64,000 bases of DNA from Olsenella sp. Marseille-P4559. GTDB taxonomy: Bacteria; Actinomycetota; Coriobacteriia; Coriobacteriales; Atopobiaceae. The stretch is from NCBI RefSeq assembly GCF_900605015.1, contig NZ_LR027573.1, positions 986,727 to 1,050,726 of the forward strand, written 5' to 3'. Numbering within the stretch: the first letter of the stretch is position 1; each line of letters starts with the position of its first letter. Below the pieces are notes generated by a model, which was given only the letters and a program-made list of their open reading frames with translations, was not told where the DNA came from and did not search any database. Made by a program: the position numbers and the translations under genes. Shown piece by piece: positions 23,775-33,407 of this stretch.

Positions 23775-25694
23775 TTACATTATCTTCTGAAACATATAGC
23801 GCACCTTGTCCAGGCGGCTGTTTGGACGGCGGGGCTGGATGACTGGCTTGCCGACAGCGGCCTGATACCCTTTCAGTTCTGTAAGGCATACGCTCTGCCC
23901 GTTGGTGTAAAAGGCCAGATCAGTACGGTATGCCTGTATACAGCGGGCGGGAATCTCGCCAGTAAAGACAACTTCATCCTTTTTTACCTGGACCGTTTCG
24001 ATGGTGGCACAGTATTTCGGTGCATCATGATAAGCCCTGGAAAGATATTCCCGGGGCGCATAGAGGGTGAAGGAGAGATAAGGTTCCAGCAGTTGCGTCC
24101 CTGATTCCTTCAATGCCTGTTCCAATACAATCGGGGCCAATGAGCGGAAGTCCGCCGGCGTGCTGACCGGACTGTAATAAAGCCCGTATTCAAAGCAAAT
24201 CTTACAGTCCGTTACGTTCCAGCCGAACAAGCCCTGCTCCAGCCCGTAACGGATACCATCCCTGACAGCGTTTTGAAAACTCTGGTTCAAGTATCCCAGC
24301 GAAACCCGGCTCTCGTATTGTACACCGGAGCCAAGCGGGAGTGGTGTAACAGACAGTCCGATGGATGCCCAAAACGGGTTGGGCGGCACCTCGATATGGA
24401 TGGTGTGGCTGGCTGCTTTGAGCGGCCGCTCCATATAAATGACGGTGGGTTCCTTTACCACTGTTTCAAGCTTGTATTTTTCCGACAGCAAAGCGGAAAC
24501 AACCTCCAACTGCACCCGGCCCAAAAAAGAAAGAATGATCTCATGGGTGATGGAATCCACCTCGCAGCGCAAAAGCGGGTCAGTATCCGCAAGTTGCGTA
24601 AGAGCGTCCAGCAGCCGTTCTCTTTGCGCTGCCGTTTTCGGCGCAATCGACGTCCGCAGCATGGGGAGGGGGTCCTCACGCCACCTTTTACGAGGGAGCC
24701 GGGTTGGGTCCCCTAATACATCGTTTAACCTCACGCTGTCGCTGGGAAGGATAACAATTTCACCCGGATAAGCGGTGTCTGTCCAAACAATTTCCCCTTT
24801 GGATGGAATACGCATCTCTGTGATTTTCAGCTTTTCTCTCCCGGCCAGGGCCACCGTATCCCGCAGGCGCAGCGTTCCGCTGTATAGCCGTAGATAGACA
24901 CGCCGCTGGCCGCAATCTGTATACTCCACCTTGAAAACGCTGCCGCATAGGGCGGCGCTCCCCTGTTCCCCAATCGGTTGGAACAGCCCTGTCACCGCAT
25001 CCATCAACGGTTGAATGCCAAGGCCCTTTTTGGCGCTGCCATAATAGACCGGGAACAGGGAGGCGTCTTGAACCCGCCGCTGTTCCTCCCGCACAAGTTT
25101 TTCCCGGCTGATTGGTTCTCCTGCGATATACTTTTCTAATAATTTATCGTTATTTTCGATGACCGCATCCCATGCTTCTATGTCGGTATTTTCCTCCAGG
25201 ACTATTTCCGGGGACAGCGACACCGTCTGCTTGATGATAATATCGGCGGAGAGCTTATCCCGAACAGACTGAACCACGCTCTGCAAATCAACGCCAGCCT
25301 GGTCGATCTTGTTGATAAAGATAACGGTGGGAATGTTCATTTTCCGCAGGGCATGGAACAGAATACGGGTCTGGGCCTGCACGCCATCTTTAGCGGAGAT
25401 CACCAAGATGGCCCCATCTAAAACAGCCAAAGAGCGGTACACCTCCGCCAAAAAATCCATGTGGCCGGGCGTATCCACAATGTTGACTTTACATCTGTGC
25501 CACTGGAAGGAAGTGACTGCCGCTTGAATGGTAATCCCACGCTGCCGCTCCAAAAACATGGTGTCCGTCCTCGTTGTCCCTTTTTCGACGCTCCCCGGTT
25601 CTGAAATGGCTCCGCTGGCATATAGCAGGCTCTCCGTCAAGGTCGTCTTTCCAGCGTCTACATGGGCAAGAATTCCAATATTGATTATTTTCAT
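23775..25694 (-). CDS. tet(W): Tetracycline resistance ribosomal protection protein Tet(W)
   Basis: A 639-residue translation-factor GTPase: [25 protein letters not shown] (G1), [17 protein letters not shown] (G2), VDTPGHMDF (G3) and NKIDQAG (G4). Length and sequence agree with Tet(W) as I know it, apart from scattered substitutions. It binds the ribosome like EF-G and releases tetracycline. AGGGAGGA lies 6 bases before the ATG. Upstream are a leader peptide and an attenuator, so expression is probably induced by tetracycline. The frame is intact. Confidence 0.95.
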   Translation of the reverse strand: MKIINIGILAHVDAGKTTLTESLLYASGAISEPGSVEKGTTRTDTMFLERQRGITIQAAVTSFQWHRCKVNIVDTPGHMDFLAEVYRSLAVLDGAILVISAKDGVQAQTRILFHALRKMNIPTVIFINKIDQAGVDLQSVVQSVRDKLSADIIIKQTVSLSPEIVLEENTDIEAWDAVIENNDKLLEKYIAGEPISREKLVREEQRRVQDASLFPVYYGSAKKGLGIQPLMDAVTGLFQPIGEQGSAALCGSVFKVEYTDCGQRRVYLRLYSGTLRLRDTVALAGREKLKITEMRIPSKGEIVWTDTAYPGEIVILPSDSVRLNDVLGDPTRLPRKRWREDPLPMLRTSIAPKTAAQRERLLDALTQLADTDPLLRCEVDSITHEIILSFLGRVQLEVVSALLSEKYKLETVVKEPTVIYMERPLKAASHTIHIEVPPNPFWASIGLSVTPLPLGSGVQYESRVSLGYLNQSFQNAVRDGIRYGLEQGLFGWNVTDCKICFEYGLYYSPVSTPADFRSLAPIVLEQALKESGTQLLEPYLSFTLYAPREYLSRAYHDAPKYCATIETVQVKKDEVVFTGEIPARCIQAYRTDLAFYTNGQSVCLTELKGYQAAVGKPVIQPRRPNSRLDKVRYMFQKIM

Positions 25695-25727
25695 GTGATT
25701 GTCCTCCCTTTACTGCCCCGAAGGGCA

Positions 25728-25765
25728 TAAAAATCCCCAGCAGTAAAATACTTTTACCACTGGGG
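25728..25765 (-). terminator. tet(W) transcription attenuator
   Basis: CCCCAG (25735-25740) pairs with CTGGGG (25760-25765) around an internal TAAAA/TTTTA stem, followed on the minus strand by TTTTTA. It lies between the leader peptide and tet(W) and overlaps the leader stop codon, as in tet(M)-type attenuation. Confidence 0.85.
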
Positions 25766-25798
25766 ATGATAATTTGCGGACATACACATATGCAGCAT
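25754..25798 (-). CDS. tet(W) leader peptide
   Basis: A 14-codon frame MLHMCMSANYHPQW ending in TAA inside the attenuator stem. The same type of leader precedes tet(M) and related genes; ribosome progress along it decides whether the hairpin forms. Confidence 0.8.
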   Translation of the reverse strand: MLHMCMSANYHPQW

Positions 25799-26056
25799 AC
25801 ACCTGTTTGTGAGTGCTGTTTTTGGGGATATGTCAAAATTGATAAGGCAAAAGTATTCTTAAATTGGGTACAAAAAACTAAGCCCCTACAAAAGGGACTA
25901 TCATAATCCTTTGTTCCCACTATTTGATTATAGTTTTATTTAAGAATACCTTGCCGCATATTTTTTACTCCTTTTCTGGACTTGAATTATTATATCACAT
26001 CAGTTTTAGGAAAACAAGTATCTAAAAGAAATTTTTCTTCCCCTTATATGTAACAA

Positions 26057-26155
26057 TCATACCGGCTTCCTAACGTTCAGAATGGTTTCTACTGTCTGCT
26101 GCGGTGTTTGGTTGGAATTGTCCAGCCAAAAGCCGATCCGTGGTGTTGTCTGCAT
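26057..26155 (-). pseudogene. Possible C-terminal remnant of a small kinase-like gene
   Basis: The minus strand encodes MQTTPRIGFWLDNSNQTPQQ and continues TVETILNVRKP before a stop. The WLDxSxxTPxxTVExIL pattern resembles the ends of small P-loop kinase or phosphotransferase proteins found in mobile elements. Only about 32 codons are left. Confidence 0.4.
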
Positions 26156-26356
26156 TTTACTAAATACAAATTCAATGTATACAGAAAGAAATATATAAGG
26201 AGTGGGAGGGATTCCGCCGTAGTCGGCATTGTAGGAAAATCCAAAAGTTTAGATTTTCTCAAAATGCTTATCTTTTGGTCTTTGGTTCGGAATAGTGTAG
26301 TGCTGGCGGTCTATCTATTGTTTTCGGTTGCTTGCTTCTTTACCGTACATGAGCAT

Positions 26357-27025
26357 TTAAGCACGGGTGATATTGTGCTTGATTTTTTCTCAGGCTCAGC
26401 ATCGACCGCCCATGCCATGTTCCTGCAGGAGCTCGGAAAAGATGATCGCTATCAGTTTATCCTTGTCCAGCTTCCAGAGCCTTGTGACCCGAAACGCGAC
26501 GCCTACAAGGACGGGTATGAGACTCTCTGCGACATAGGCGAAGGACGCATTCGCCGCGCAGGCGACAAAATCAAAACCGAGCTCGAGGAATCCAACCGTC
26601 AACTCAAGCTTGGCGAGGGACCCAAGCAGCTTCCCGACATCGGCTTCCGTGTGTTCGAGCTCGATGAGTCCGGCATTGAGAAGCCCGAGCCCGGTCAGCT
26701 CCTCTTCGACGTGGTCAAGCCCGATCGCTCCGATATGGATATCGTCTTCGAGATGATGCTCAAATGGGGCCTCGAGCTCACGCTGCCCGTCGAGAAGTCT
26801 GAAGCCGCGGGCTATCCCATCTGGTCCGTCGCTTGCGACGAGCTCGTCTGCTGCATGTCCCGAGGCCTCACCATTGAGGCGCTCGAGGCCATCGCCGACA
26901 TGGAGCCCAGGCGCGTTCTCATCCTCGATTCCGTCCTCGACGACACCCTCAAGCTCAACGCCGTGCAGATCTTCAAGCACGCCGGCGAGCGCATGGGCTG
27001 TGAGATCGAATTGAGGACGGTCTAG
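26357..27025 (+). pseudogene. mod: Type III DNA methyltransferase Mod, 3' part
   Basis: The frame resumes at LSTGDIVLDFFSGSASTAHAMF, the FxG S-adenosylmethionine-binding motif that the 5' part lacks, then LVQLPEPCD and a C-terminal domain ending ELRTV. The open frame runs upstream to 26108 only through foreign sequence. It ends two bases before the res start codon. With the 5' part it forms one 622-codon gene, so the event is a clean insertion and not decay. Confidence 0.9.
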
Positions 27026-27026
27026 C

Positions 27027-30000
27027 ATGGCGGCGCTCGAGTTCAAGTTCTCATCCGACCAGCAGCACCAGCTGGAGGCCATCGAAGCAACCTGCGACCT
27101 GTTCCGCGGACAACAATTTATTGGCAGCGTATTCTCCGCCGATTCCGGCCGCAAAGGCCAGACGGCAATCGGCGAGCTCATGGTCGGCCACGGCAACGAG
27201 CTTCGCGTGGCGCCGGGCCAGCTCCTCGACAACCTGCACGCCGTGCAGGAGGAGGGCTGCCTCCCGGCAACCGACGTCCTCACCGATGGGCGCCTGCGAG
27301 ACTTCACCGTCGAGATGGAGACCGGCACCGGCAAGACCTACGTCTACATCCGCTCCATCTACGAGCTAAACCGCCGCTACGGCATCACCAAGTTCGTTAT
27401 CGTCGTGCCGAGCGTGGCCATCCGCGAGGGCGTCCTCAAGAGCCTCCAGACCACCCGCAGGCACTTCGAGACGCTCTACGACCGCACGCCGCTCGACTAC
27501 TTCGTGTACGACTCGAAGGACATGGGGCCGGTGGGTAACTTCGCCACGTCGAGCTCCATCCAGGTCATGGTCATCAACATCGACGCGTTCAACAAGGGCC
27601 TCGAGAAGGATGGCACCGCGAAGGAGGGCAACCTCTTCCACCGTCCCAGCGAGAAGCTCACCGGCGGCTTCAGCCCTCGCGAGCTCGTGAGCGCCTGCAA
27701 GCCCGTCGTCATCATCGACGAGCCCCAGAGCGTCGACAACACCAAGCAGGCCAAGGCCGCCATCAAGAGCCTGAACCCGCTGTTCGTGCTGCGCTACTCG
27801 GCCACGCACAAGCAGGCCTACAACATGATCTACCGCCTCACGCCGGTCGACGCCTTCGAGCGCCACCTGGTGAAGGGCATCTGCGTGGACTCGATCAAGG
27901 CCGAGGCGAACCTCAACGGCGCGTACGTGAGGCTCGAGTCCGTCAAGTCCGACCCGTTCTCCGCCAAGGTGTCCATCGACGTGCGCCAGGCCGACGGCAC
28001 GCAGAAGCGCAAGGCCGTCACGGTGAAGACCGGCAACGACCTCTACCAGAAGAGCGGCGAGAACAGCGACTACGAGAGCGGCTGGGTGGTCAACAACATC
28101 GGCGCCGCAGTGGGCGACGAGTTCATAGAGTTCCAGAACGGCGAGGTGCTCGAGCTCGGCGAGGCGCTGGGCGACGTCAACGAGGAGGTCGTCAAGCGCG
28201 CGCAGATCCGCCGCACCATCGAGGACCACCTGGCCCGCCAGTTCGAGCTGTGGCCGCGCGGCGTGAAGGTGCTCTCGCTCTTCTTCATCGACCGCGTCGA
28301 CCGATACCGCGTCTACGAGCCCGAAGTCCACGGCGGCCTGTACGCCCTGATGTTTGAGGAGGAGTACGCAGGTGCCCTGAACTCGAAGGCGCCTCGTCGC
28401 ATCGCAAAGGCGGCGGGGATCGGCAAGGGCACGTGGCTCGAGTGCTACGAAGCCGTCGGCGCCCCGCTGGTGCGCGACCCCCACGCCGTGCACCAGGGAT
28501 ACTTCGCCAAGGACAAGAAGGGCAAGTTCAAGGACTCCAAGGGAGCCGCCGGCACCGCCGACGACGCCGGGGCCTTCGAGCTCATCATGCAGAAGAAGGA
28601 GACGCTCATCTCCTTCCCGGACGGCAAGGACGCGGACAAGGACGTCTCTTTCGTCTTCAGCCACTCCGCGCTCAAGGAGGGCTGGGACAACCCCAACGTG
28701 TTCCAGATCTGCACGCTCGTCGAGACAAAGGACAACCTGACCAAGCGCCAGAAGATCGGCCGCGGTCTGCGCCTGTGCGTGAACCAGGATGGCGAGCGCC
28801 TGTACGACCCAGAGGCGAACGTGCTCACCGTCATCGCGAACGAGAGCTACGACGACTTCGCCAACGGCCTGCAGAAGGAGCTTGAGGCTGAGGACTTCAA
28901 GTTCGGCGTCATCACTCCGGAGAGCTTCACGAAGGTCACGGTCAAGGGCGATGATGGCGTCGAGGAGCGCCTGGGCTACGAGAAGTCCAAGCAGGTCTAC
29001 GACCACCTCGTCGCGACCGGCATGGTCGACGACAAGGGCGCGGTGACGCCCGAGCTGAAGGCGGCCGCCGAGGAGGGCAAGGTCGAGCTCCCCGCCGAGC
29101 TCGAGCCTGCCAAGGAGCAGGTCGAGGCGATCATCATCCACAAGTCCCAGAGGGTCCAGATCCGTGACAAGGCCAAGGAGGTCTCGGTCGAGCTGCAGAA
29201 GGACGTCACGCTCGACCCTGCGTTCCAGGCCCTGTGGGACCGCATCCGCCAGCGCACGCGCTTCCAGGTCGAGGTCGACTCCGGCAAGCTCATCGAACAT
29301 GCCATCGAAGCTGTCGACGGCATGCTCGCCGTGCGCCCGCCCCAGGTGACGAGCGAGCGTGCCTCGCTGGGCATCGACGACGCGGGCGTGAGCGCCGAGG
29401 GCACGGGCACCTCCGTGGTGTCCGTTTCGGGAAAGGTGAAATACGACCTTCCCGACCCGATCGCAGAGCTGCAGGACGCCGTCGGGCTCACCCGCGGCAC
29501 CATCAAGGCGATCCTCGAGGGCTGCAGCCGCCTCGACGAGTTCGAGATCGACCCCGCGACCTTCCTCGCGCAGGTCGGCGACAAGATCAACCGCGTGAAG
29601 AACGACCTCATCGCCCAGGGCATCAAGTACGTGCGCCTTCCCGAGGACGAGTGGTACACCATGCGCGACCTCGAGCTTGACGACTACACGGCCTACCTTG
29701 GGCAGAACGCGTGGAAGCCGGACATGACGAGCAAGAGCCTGTACAACTACGTGGTCTACGACTCGGCGGGGGTCGAGCGCTCCTTTGCCGAGGCTCTAGA
29801 CAAGCAGGAGGAGGTTCTCGTGTTCGCGAAATTGCCCTCGGCGTTCAAGATCGACACGCCGCTCGGCAGTTACAACCCCGACTGGGCGTACGTCGAGGAG
29901 GCCGACGGCGAGCGCCGCGTGTACTTCGTGACCGAGACCAAGGGCGGCAAGAACGGCGAGCCCGCCCTGCGCGACGCGGAGAAGATCAAGATCGGCTGCG

Positions 30001-30089
30001 CCAAGAAGCACTTCGAGGCGCTGGACCTCGGAAACGACTTCCATTACAACGTGCGCACGACCTACCAATACGAGGCGGTGAAGGCTTAG
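27027..30089 (+). CDS. res: Type III restriction endonuclease subunit Res
   Basis: A 1020-residue SF2 ATPase-nuclease. METGTGKTYVYIRSI (Walker A, about residue 94), VVIIDEPQ (about 231), LRYSATH (about 253) and ALKEGWDNPNVFQI with QKIGRGLRLCVN (motif VI) form the helicase. Near the C-terminus, SYNPDWAYV and YFVTETKGG form the PD...ExK nuclease. Res needs Mod for target recognition, so with mod split this enzyme is probably idle. It starts one base after the mod stop. The frame and motifs are intact. Confidence 0.95.
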   Translation: MAALEFKFSSDQQHQLEAIEATCDLFRGQQFIGSVFSADSGRKGQTAIGELMVGHGNELRVAPGQLLDNLHAVQEEGCLPATDVLTDGRLRDFTVEMETGTGKTYVYIRSIYELNRRYGITKFVIVVPSVAIREGVLKSLQTTRRHFETLYDRTPLDYFVYDSKDMGPVGNFATSSSIQVMVINIDAFNKGLEKDGTAKEGNLFHRPSEKLTGGFSPRELVSACKPVVIIDEPQSVDNTKQAKAAIKSLNPLFVLRYSATHKQAYNMIYRLTPVDAFERHLVKGICVDSIKAEANLNGAYVRLESVKSDPFSAKVSIDVRQADGTQKRKAVTVKTGNDLYQKSGENSDYESGWVVNNIGAAVGDEFIEFQNGEVLELGEALGDVNEEVVKRAQIRRTIEDHLARQFELWPRGVKVLSLFFIDRVDRYRVYEPEVHGGLYALMFEEEYAGALNSKAPRRIAKAAGIGKGTWLECYEAVGAPLVRDPHAVHQGYFAKDKKGKFKDSKGAAGTADDAGAFELIMQKKETLISFPDGKDADKDVSFVFSHSALKEGWDNPNVFQICTLVETKDNLTKRQKIGRGLRLCVNQDGERLYDPEANVLTVIANESYDDFANGLQKELEAEDFKFGVITPESFTKVTVKGDDGVEERLGYEKSKQVYDHLVATGMVDDKGAVTPELKAAAEEGKVELPAELEPAKEQVEAIIIHKSQRVQIRDKAKEVSVELQKDVTLDPAFQALWDRIRQRTRFQVEVDSGKLIEHAIEAVDGMLAVRPPQVTSERASLGIDDAGVSAEGTGTSVVSVSGKVKYDLPDPIAELQDAVGLTRGTIKAILEGCSRLDEFEIDPATFLAQVGDKINRVKNDLIAQGIKYVRLPEDEWYTMRDLELDDYTAYLGQNAWKPDMTSKSLYNYVVYDSAGVERSFAEALDKQEEVLVFAKLPSAFKIDTPLGSYNPDWAYVEEADGERRVYFVTETKGGKNGEPALRDAEKIKIGCAKKHFEALDLGNDFHYNVRTTYQYEAVKA

Positions 30090-30090
30090 G

Positions 30091-30975
30091 ATGTCGAAGC
30101 TGCCCGGAAAGATGACGCGAAAGCAGCACTGGGTGCCGCGGTTCTACCTGCGCCATTTCGCGGATTCCTCCGGGCAGCTTCATGCCTACAGCAGACAGAA
30201 GGGCTCCTTCTTCCGCACGAATTGCGAGAACCTTTGCAGCATGCGCGATCTTTATGAGGTCGAGCATGCCGATGCGACAGGCGATGCGACAGACAGATTC
30301 TATGCGCAGAACCTCATCGAGGTTAAGCTATCTGAGCTCGAGAGCCGCATCGCGCCGCTTTACGATCGCTTTTTGGAACGCCAGAAAGAAGACCAGTGCG
30401 AAGACGAAGGGTATTCTGATGGGAAAGCCGCCGTTTGCGAGCTGGCAGCAAATATCATCGTCCGGCACCCTATCAGTATGCGCGTCGACAAGAAATGGTC
30501 ACGCGAGACTGCCGAAGAGCTGCTCAGAAACGTTCATCTGACACCCTATGAGCTCGGCTTGCTCGATTGGTCGGATTGGCGCGGGGATTCCCAAGCGGTG
30601 GTCGAGCTTGCCGCCGCCGCAACCATGCTCTTCTCCAACGATGATATTGTGCCAGTTAACCGTATTCGAAAGGCTTTTTTTGAGAAGAGCTTCTCCATCC
30701 TTAGGGCACCCGTCGGCTCAGGGTTCGTTACGACGTCGATGCCTATGTTCATCATCGGGCCCGAGGACGACTCGTACGATTTTCATCTCGCGTATATGCC
30801 GTTGAGCAGTGAGTATGCTGCGGTCTTTTCAGATGACCCTCTATTTCCGCCGTTTGCGAGACTCGGTTTTTCGGGCGTCGAGTTCATGAACCGACTTCTT
30901 CTGCTTAACTGCGAGCATTGGGATGTCGCCATATCGAGGGGAAGCGGCCCGCTCGAGCACGCGGTACGCGATTGA
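30091..30975 (+). CDS. DUF4238 domain protein
   Basis: A 294-residue protein. The N-terminus TRKQHWVPRFYLRHFADSSGQLHAYSRQKG is the DUF4238 signature (KxHxVPxxYLxxF). ELAANIIVRHPIS and DDPLFPPFARL occur further on. The family has no proven function and is frequent in defence islands. It starts right after res with a one-base gap, so it belongs to the same transcript. Confidence 0.82.
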   Translation: MSKLPGKMTRKQHWVPRFYLRHFADSSGQLHAYSRQKGSFFRTNCENLCSMRDLYEVEHADATGDATDRFYAQNLIEVKLSELESRIAPLYDRFLERQKEDQCEDEGYSDGKAAVCELAANIIVRHPISMRVDKKWSRETAEELLRNVHLTPYELGLLDWSDWRGDSQAVVELAAAATMLFSNDDIVPVNRIRKAFFEKSFSILRAPVGSGFVTTSMPMFIIGPEDDSYDFHLAYMPLSSEYAAVFSDDPLFPPFARLGFSGVEFMNRLLLLNCEHWDVAISRGSGPLEHAVRD

Positions 30976-30999
30976 AGTCAAGCGAACAGTGCCGAATTC

Positions 31000-31218
31000 A
31001 TGCACGAGATGTTCACGCGCGACGGCAGGGAGCTATCCCTCGACACAGTGATCTACGACCGCTCGAAGAAGAAGGGGCAGACGATGATCGATACCATCGA
31101 CCGTGGCTGCCTCGAGGGCGGCTGCCTTGATGACGAGGACCTGCGCATCATCTTCGAGCACCTTCTGGGGAGAAGACGGCAAGGACCGGGAACATTAAAG
31201 GGTCAAGCAGCGTATTGA
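31000..31218 (+). CDS. Short hypothetical frame, possibly a gene remnant
   Basis: A 72-residue frame starting MHEMFTRDGRELSLDTVIYDRSKKKG, with a helical end (DDEDLRIIFEHLLGRR). There is no clear ribosome site and no family match, and the frame lies between two full genes. It reads more like a piece of a larger deleted gene than a complete protein. Confidence 0.4.
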   Translation: MHEMFTRDGRELSLDTVIYDRSKKKGQTMIDTIDRGCLEGGCLDDEDLRIIFEHLLGRRRQGPGTLKGQAAY

Positions 31219-31269
31219 TAAAATTGACCCCGCCAGCAATAACCGCAAAGGATAGATAGGGCTTTAAGG

Positions 31270-32973
31270 ATGGATGCAGGAAAAGCAACGATAAGCGGCG
31301 TGTTCAACGGATCGCGCCTGCTCGAAATACCTTTTTACCAAAGGGCGTACGTCTGGGGAGAAGAGCAATGGGAGCGTTTCCTCGGCGACATGGAGTTCGT
31401 CACGGCCTCGAAGCGGCCCTATTTCCTGGGCTCCATCATCCTGAAGCAGGCCTCCTCCGGCAACACCTGGTCCGAGGTCTCCGAGGTTCGCACCGTCATC
31501 GACGGCCAGCAGCGACTCACGACCATGGTCATCTTCTTCAAGGCACTCTGTGCAAAAAACGGCACCAACAATTTGTTTGAGCGAGATTTCGTCCTGGAGA
31601 CCGGCGATGTCGCCTTGCGGCACGGCAAGTACGACCGGCAGGATTTCGAAAAGGTCGTCAGCGCCACGGGCTGCGAACCCCTCGAGGGCTCCTCGGCCAT
31701 CGTCCTTGCCTACAACTACTTCCTCAAGAATATCGACCCGGAGAAGGTCGACAGGAACACGATCAAGTCGAACGTCCAGTTCGTCTGCATCGATCTTACC
31801 GAGGGCGAGGACGAGCAGCAGATATTCGACACCATCAACTCGCTCGGGGTGCACCTGACGACGGCGGAGCTCCTTAAGAACTACTTCTTCAACCGCGAGA
31901 ACGAGCAGGCGTTCAAGGAGTGCTGGGAAGACGTCTTCGAGCCCACGGCTGAGAAGAGGGAGTATTGGGAGCAGGAGATCGTTACCGGGCGCATCAAGCG
32001 CACGCTCGTCGACCTCTTCTTCGACGCGTTCCTCCAGATTCTGGTCCAGGACAAGAGGCGTGGCGTCACGACCGAGGACAAGCTCTTCTATTCGCGTACT
32101 TCGAACCTCTTCCAGTCCTACAAGGATTTCATCGGCAGGTACTGCAACGGCGACAAGGTCGAGATTCTCGACAACATGAAGGCGTATGCCGAGGCGTTCG
32201 AGTCCACGTTCGACCCTGGCTACTGCGACGCGGACATCCCCTCCGCTTCCGGCGTCGAGCGCCTGAACGTGCTGATATTCGGCCTCAAGAACTCGACGCT
32301 CATCCCGTACGTGCTCTACGTTCGAAAGAACGCGGAGTCTTCGAGCGAGGAATCTAAGATCTACGCCCTGCTTGAGAGCTACATCGTCCGCCGAATGCTG
32401 GTTCAGGCGACCACGAAGAACTACAACAGGCTGTTCACCTCGCTGATCTTGAACGAGGTGAAGGACGCGGAGGCGCTGAGGAAGGCTCTCGAAGCCAATG
32501 ACGAGGCGACGACGTACATGCCCGGCGACGCCGAGGTTCGAGCGGCATTCGAGGAATCGTGTCTGTACAACCTCCAGTCCAAGGGCGTCCTCTATCTGCT
32601 GGAAAGCGCCATTCGTCCGGGCATGAGCAGCACGGCCCTGCTCGGGTTCAACCAGTACACCCTCGAGCACATGATGCCCAAGAAGTGGCGCAACAAATGG
32701 GGAGCCCTCGACGATGAGGCTGCCACGCGAAGGGACCGGAAGCTCCTCACGCTCGGCAACCTCGCCATCATCACGCATTCGCTCAACGCCTCCATCCGCG
32801 ATGCCGATTGGCCCACCAAGAAGCAGGGAAAAGGATACAAGGACGGCCTTGCCCTCTGCGCCGCCGGCCTTGCGACCATGGCCGGCGCCCTAGAGAAGGA
32901 GTCTTGGAACGAGGGCGATATCGCCGATCGCGCCGAATGGCTTGCGGACAAGGCGTTGGAGGTCTGGCGCTAG
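31270..32973 (+). CDS. DUF262/DUF1524 protein (GmrSD-like restriction family)
   Basis: A 567-residue protein. The N-terminal DUF262 domain has IPFYQRAYVWGEEQW and the DGQQRLTTMV motif (about residue 80), a ParB-like NTP-binding fold. The C-terminal DUF1524 HNH-like region has YTLEHMMPKKWRNKW and LTLGNLAIITHSLN. GmrS and GmrD together restrict modified DNA (type IV restriction); here both halves are in one chain. It is a separate unit after the type III operon. Confidence 0.87.
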   Translation: MDAGKATISGVFNGSRLLEIPFYQRAYVWGEEQWERFLGDMEFVTASKRPYFLGSIILKQASSGNTWSEVSEVRTVIDGQQRLTTMVIFFKALCAKNGTNNLFERDFVLETGDVALRHGKYDRQDFEKVVSATGCEPLEGSSAIVLAYNYFLKNIDPEKVDRNTIKSNVQFVCIDLTEGEDEQQIFDTINSLGVHLTTAELLKNYFFNRENEQAFKECWEDVFEPTAEKREYWEQEIVTGRIKRTLVDLFFDAFLQILVQDKRRGVTTEDKLFYSRTSNLFQSYKDFIGRYCNGDKVEILDNMKAYAEAFESTFDPGYCDADIPSASGVERLNVLIFGLKNSTLIPYVLYVRKNAESSSEESKIYALLESYIVRRMLVQATTKNYNRLFTSLILNEVKDAEALRKALEANDEATTYMPGDAEVRAAFEESCLYNLQSKGVLYLLESAIRPGMSSTALLGFNQYTLEHMMPKKWRNKWGALDDEAATRRDRKLLTLGNLAIITHSLNASIRDADWPTKKQGKGYKDGLALCAAGLATMAGALEKESWNEGDIADRAEWLADKALEVWR

Positions 32974-32976
32974 GCC

Positions 32977-33402
32977 CTACCTGCGTCCCATCTCGAAGAT
33001 GCTTGCGGTGTCGGAACCCGCATCGATGACGGATGGAACCGGCTCTTCCAAAAACGTAGTTCGTGGCGATGTCTCTTCCGTCGGCGCGTCAAGAGGCTCG
33101 CCGAGCGCTAGGAAGAACCTCATCACGTGCTCAATTCTCTGTTGCAGGGACTCGCTCAGCTCGCCGTAGGAGGCCGCCAGCCGCACCTCCTTGGCCAATT
33201 CCGCCATCGAGTCCCTCAGTGCCTTCTGCACGCTCACGGAGGGCCTCACCTCGACCTGGGTATCGGTGAGCTTGGCGATGATGTAGTCCTGCCTGTTCAT
33301 GCCGCTCCAGGCTGCCATCTCGCATATGAGCTTGCGCTCCTCGGGCGTGCAGCGGAACGCCATCGTCTTGCTGCGCTTGCGGGCGCTGTTCTCGCACGGC
33401 AT
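32977..33402 (-). CDS. Second MobC-like protein, next to the integrase
   Basis: A 141-residue protein. FRCTPEERKLICEMAAWSGMNRQDYIIAKLTDTQ has the RHH-helix pattern of MobC-like or plasmid-mobilization proteins, followed by a helical region (LRDSMAELAKEVRLAAS). The C-terminal tail is acidic. It starts 5 bases after the integrase stop, so it is coupled to xis-int rather than to the relaxase. A role in oriT binding or in excision control is possible. Confidence 0.65.
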   Translation of the reverse strand: MPCENSARKRSKTMAFRCTPEERKLICEMAAWSGMNRQDYIIAKLTDTQVEVRPSVSVQKALRDSMAELAKEVRLAASYGELSESLQQRIEHVMRFFLALGEPLDAPTEETSPRTTFLEEPVPSVIDAGSDTASIFEMGRR

Positions 33403-33407
33403 CCTTC

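Larger units (their letters stand above)
22979..26356. mobile_element. tet(W)-carrying element with serine recombinase remnant, inserted in mod
   Basis: Imperfect terminal inverted repeats match at 19 of 23 bases: 22981-23003 (GCTAATGTGCGATAAAGAAG...) and the complement of 26332-26354 (GCTCATGTACGGTAAAGAAG...). AT flanks both junctions (22977-22978 and 26355-26356), and removing one copy with the insert restores the methylase frame. Contents are a truncated large serine recombinase, tet(W) with leader and attenuator, and a short kinase-like remnant. GC is far below the host element. The ends are inferred from the repeats and the repaired frame. Confidence 0.85.

Noticed and set aside
23763-24104. 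Plus-strand frames opposite tet(W)
   Set aside because: Shadows of the tet(W) coding sequence with no domain character.
26108-26356. N-terminal extension of the 3' mod frame
   Set aside because: These codons lie within the tet(W) element and have no similarity to Mod; they are open by chance.
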